64,000 nucleotides of DNA from positions 3,596,001 through 3,660,000 of the forward strand of contig NZ_FNSA01000003.1 in assembly GCF_900104775.1 (NCBI RefSeq). The letters run 5' to 3'. A program made the position numbers and the translations under genes. This document shows, one piece after another, positions 61,991-64,000 of the stretch (positions are counted from its first letter, which is position 1; each line of letters starts with the position of its first letter). Source of the DNA: Tsukamurella tyrosinosolvens (GTDB lineage: Bacteria; Actinomycetota; Actinomycetes; Mycobacteriales; Mycobacteriaceae). The notes below the pieces were generated by a model. That model had not been told where the DNA came from, ran no database searches, and worked only from the letters and a program-made list of their open reading frames with translations.

Positions 61991-63166
61991 TCAGCCCCCG
62001 ATCCCGGACGTCGCCGGCACCGTCAGGCCGAACAGGCCACGGCGGCGGACGAAGGAGTCGTCGGGGACGCCGATCTCCGCGAGGCCTGCGACGCCGGCGG
62101 TGAACAGCGCGCCGTCGAGCGGGAGGCGGACGGTCGTCCCGAGGGCGCCGGACGCGTAGGCGGCGACGGTGATCTCGAGGATGTGTCGGGCGACCGCGGC
62201 GTCGACGGCGGGCGCCCGGTCGCCGGCGATCGCGTCGGCGAAGTCGAGCACCGTGTCGCGCATCGACGCGGCGATGAGGGGCTCCAGTTCGGCTCCCGCC
62301 GGGAGGTCGACGGTGCGCGTCCCGGATTCCGTGGTGACGGTGAGTGATTCGAACGGGGCCCACGGCATCGTCCCGTCCGCGCGGTAGTGCGCGACCGCGC
62401 GGCCGCGAGTGCCCTCGACCGCGACACCGCCCTGGCCCATGCCCCACGCGATGTTCACCATCGCGACGCGGCGGCCGGCCTCGAGGCGGCACAACGCGAT
62501 TCCATCGACGGCGTCGCCGTCGGTCGCGCTATCGACGAACGCGGAGACTCGCTCCGCGCGGGCGCCGAGGAGGGCCTCGGCGAGGTACACCCCGTGCAGC
62601 ATGTCGACCAGGACGCCCCCGCCCGCCTGCGCGGGATCGTGCCGCCAGCTGGGCCGATAGCCCGCCGCGCCCGGTAGGTCGAGGACACCCAGCATGTCGA
62701 CGCGCGCCGTGCGGATCTCGCCGAGCTCGCCGGAGTCGATGATCGCCCGCAGCGCCACCACCTCCGGGAAGAACAGGTAGTTGGCGACCACCGCGAGCAC
62801 GGTGCCCGCCTTCTCGGCCGCGGCGCGCATGGCCTCCGCGTCCGCGGGGACGGCGGCGATCGGCTTCTCACACAAGACGTGCTTGCCGGCGCGGGCGGCG
62901 GCGACCGCGACGTCGCGGTGCAGGTGCTGCGGGGTGCACAGGTCCAGCGCGTCGACGTCGTCGCGGGCCAGTAGCTCGGCGACGTCCGCGTGCACCTGCT
63001 CGGGTGTCAGTCCCGCGGCGACGCGGCCCAGCTCGAGCCGCTCGGGGGTCGGGTCGGCGATACCGACGATGCGGAACCGGTCGTCGGCGGTGAGGTACGC
63101 GGGGATGTGGAAGCCCAGGGCGATGTTGCCGCAGCCCACGAGGGCCACGCGGATCGGCTCGGTCAT
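61991..63166 (-). CDS. Gfo/Idh/MocA-family oxidoreductase
   Basis: 391 aa. IRVALVGCGNIALGFHIPAYL cofactor loop, LCTPQHLHRDVAVAAARAGKHVLCEKPIA, and VLVDMLHGVYLAEALLG in the catalytic region. Third dehydrogenase of the operon; distinct from the others in length and motifs. ATG 63166 is supported by alignment to the family start. Substrate unknown. Confidence 0.87.
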   Translation of the reverse strand: MTEPIRVALVGCGNIALGFHIPAYLTADDRFRIVGIADPTPERLELGRVAAGLTPEQVHADVAELLARDDVDALDLCTPQHLHRDVAVAAARAGKHVLCEKPIAAVPADAEAMRAAAEKAGTVLAVVANYLFFPEVVALRAIIDSGELGEIRTARVDMLGVLDLPGAAGYRPSWRHDPAQAGGGVLVDMLHGVYLAEALLGARAERVSAFVDSATDGDAVDGIALCRLEAGRRVAMVNIAWGMGQGGVAVEGTRGRAVAHYRADGTMPWAPFESLTVTTESGTRTVDLPAGAELEPLIAASMRDTVLDFADAIAGDRAPAVDAAVARHILEITVAAYASGALGTTVRLPLDGALFTAGVAGLAEIGVPDDSFVRRRGLFGLTVPATSGIGG

Positions 63167-63191
63167 GTTCGCTCGATTCGGGTCGGGGTGG

Positions 63192-64000
63192 TCAGGTGTC
63201 GACCGTGACGGGGCGCCCGGCCGCGTCGGACCGGACGGCCGCCTCGACGATCGCCAGGGTGCGGACACCGTCGGCGACGTCGGGGAGATCGGCCAGGTAC
63301 GGGGAGGGGTCCTCGCCCAGCGCCTCGGAGAGCAGCGCGCACGCGAAGTCGCGGTAGAGGTTCGCGAAGGCCAGCGCGTACCCGTCCGGGTGTCCGGCGG
63401 TGAACCGGGACGCGGCGAGCGCCGCGGGGGTCGCCGCGGGTCCGGCTTTGGTGAGCAGCCGGTCGGGTTCGCCGGCGGCACGCCACCACAGGGTCTCCGG
63501 GGTGTCGTGGTCCCAGCTCACGCTGCCGCGGTCGCCGTGGACGGTGACCGCGAGGCCGTGCGTGGCCCCGGCGGCCTGCGAGGTGCTCCAGCAGCGTCCG
63601 CGCGCGCCGTTCTCGAAGCGGAGGGTCAGATACGCGTTGTCGAAGGCCACATGCTCGGGGGCGACCCGCGCGAGGTCCGCGGCGACCGTGGTGATCCGAC
63701 GGCCGGCGACGAACTCCGCGAGGTGCAGCGCGTGCGTGCCGAGGTCGGCGATCAGCGCGGTGACGCCGCCCTCCGTGCCGTCCACGCGCCACGAGCCGGG
63801 CGGTGTGTCCGCCGCGTACATCCCGCCGGCGAACCTGCTCTCGACCAGGGTGATCCGGCCGAGGTCGCCCCGGGCGACCATCTCCCGCGCCTGGCGCACC
63901 ATGGGATAACCGCTGTAGCAGTGGGTGAGCATGAGCCGCCGGCCCGACTCCGATACCGCCGCCGCGACCCGGCGGGCGTCGGCGGCGGTATCGGTGAGGG
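63192..64000 (-). CDS. Gfo/Idh/MocA-family oxidoreductase (N-terminus beyond window)
   Basis: About 269 C-terminal residues are visible; the frame stays open to the window edge (…TAADARRVAAAVSESGRRLMLTHCYSGYP), so the Rossmann start and EKP motif lie outside. YPMVRQAREMVARGDLGRITLVESRF and DLGTHALHLAEFVAG are the typical catalytic-domain segments. First visible gene of the operon, 25 bp before the next. The methionine at 63932 is internal, not the start. Confidence 0.85.
   Translation of the reverse strand, partial: LTDTAADARRVAAAVSESGRRLMLTHCYSGYPMVRQAREMVARGDLGRITLVESRFAGGMYAADTPPGSWRVDGTEGGVTALIADLGTHALHLAEFVAGRRITTVAADLARVAPEHVAFDNAYLTLRFENGARGRCWSTSQAAGATHGLAVTVHGDRGSVSWDHDTPETLWWRAAGEPDRLLTKAGPAATPAALAASRFTAGHPDGYALAFANLYRDFACALLSEALGEDPSPYLADLPDVADGVRTLAIVEAAVRSDAAGRPVTVDT

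Overview
The window is very GC-rich actinobacterial DNA from a mycolic-acid-containing genus of the Mycobacteriales. Tsukamurella is my best guess but is not proven. Three things point there. The gene order recG - DAK2/FakA - rpmB - ung - thiL - DUF3515 - ddl - gpsA - cofC - ppk - mutT1 - hupB - leuD - leuC - iclR - tRNA - gltX follows the Mycobacterium tuberculosis Rv2973c-Rv2992c block as I remember it. HupB has the long Lys/Ala/Pro tail. The phage-type lysis genes include a LysB-like esterase, which only makes sense against a mycolate cell envelope, and an LGFP-repeat endolysin. Many genes appear leaderless, with a TANNNT -10 box ending 5-8 nt before the start codon.

Layout. 1-2.5 kb: the end of a MoxR ATPase gene, two tandem SRPBCC proteins and proA (minus strand). 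2.5-3.7 kb: a secreted HNH nuclease and a small membrane protein. 3.8-13.7 kb: an eight-gene acyl-CoA catabolic operon (TIGR03084 protein, AtuA-like, two acyl-CoA dehydrogenases, biotin-dependent carboxylase beta and alpha subunits, enoyl-CoA hydratase, TetR) behind a palindromic operator. 13.7-30.4 kb: the conserved housekeeping block. 30.4-34.9 kb: an aliphatic amidase (ami) locus with AmiE, AmiB-type ATPase, AmiS, a MarR regulator and AmiC. 35-42 kb: a DUF2235 hydrolase, a large LuxR-family ATPase regulator and a lone lysB-lysA-holin cassette ending next to two identical tRNA-Glu genes. 42-44 kb: tRNA-Gln and gltX. 44-53.4 kb: a complete myo-inositol catabolic operon (iolC, Cgl0159-type aldolase, iolA, iolB, iolD, iolE, iolG, iolH-like) with a divergent GntR gene. 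54.4-64 kb: a second, inositol-like sugar cluster (LacI regulator, phytanoyl-CoA-dioxygenase-type oxygenase, SDR, MFS exporter, four Gfo/Idh/MocA dehydrogenases and a sugar isomerase/epimerase).

The most interesting signal is at 35-42 kb. Two near-identical 18-bp inverted repeats (15 of 18 bases the same), at 36287-36304 and 39082-39099, sit with exactly the same spacing to candidate -10 boxes in front of the DUF2235 gene and of the lysB-lysA-holin operon. The LuxR-ATPase gene lies between them. This suggests one regulator driving both a lipase-like hydrolase and a captured phage lysis module, in other words a programmed-lysis or envelope-opening system. The module lies on the 3' side of a tRNA-Glu gene, a classic phage integration side, and no other phage genes are visible.

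Other regulatory structure read directly from the sequence: a TetR-type operator over the -35 of the acyl-CoA operon; face-to-face overlapping -10 boxes for thiL/DUF3515 and for leuC/iclR; a possible leaderless 12-codon leader peptide before leuC; an inverted repeat across the ami promoter; and bidirectional terminators whose loops contain the stop codon of the gene they end. No intergenic stretch exceeds 300 bases. I saw no rRNA, CRISPR array, insertion sequence or integrase.
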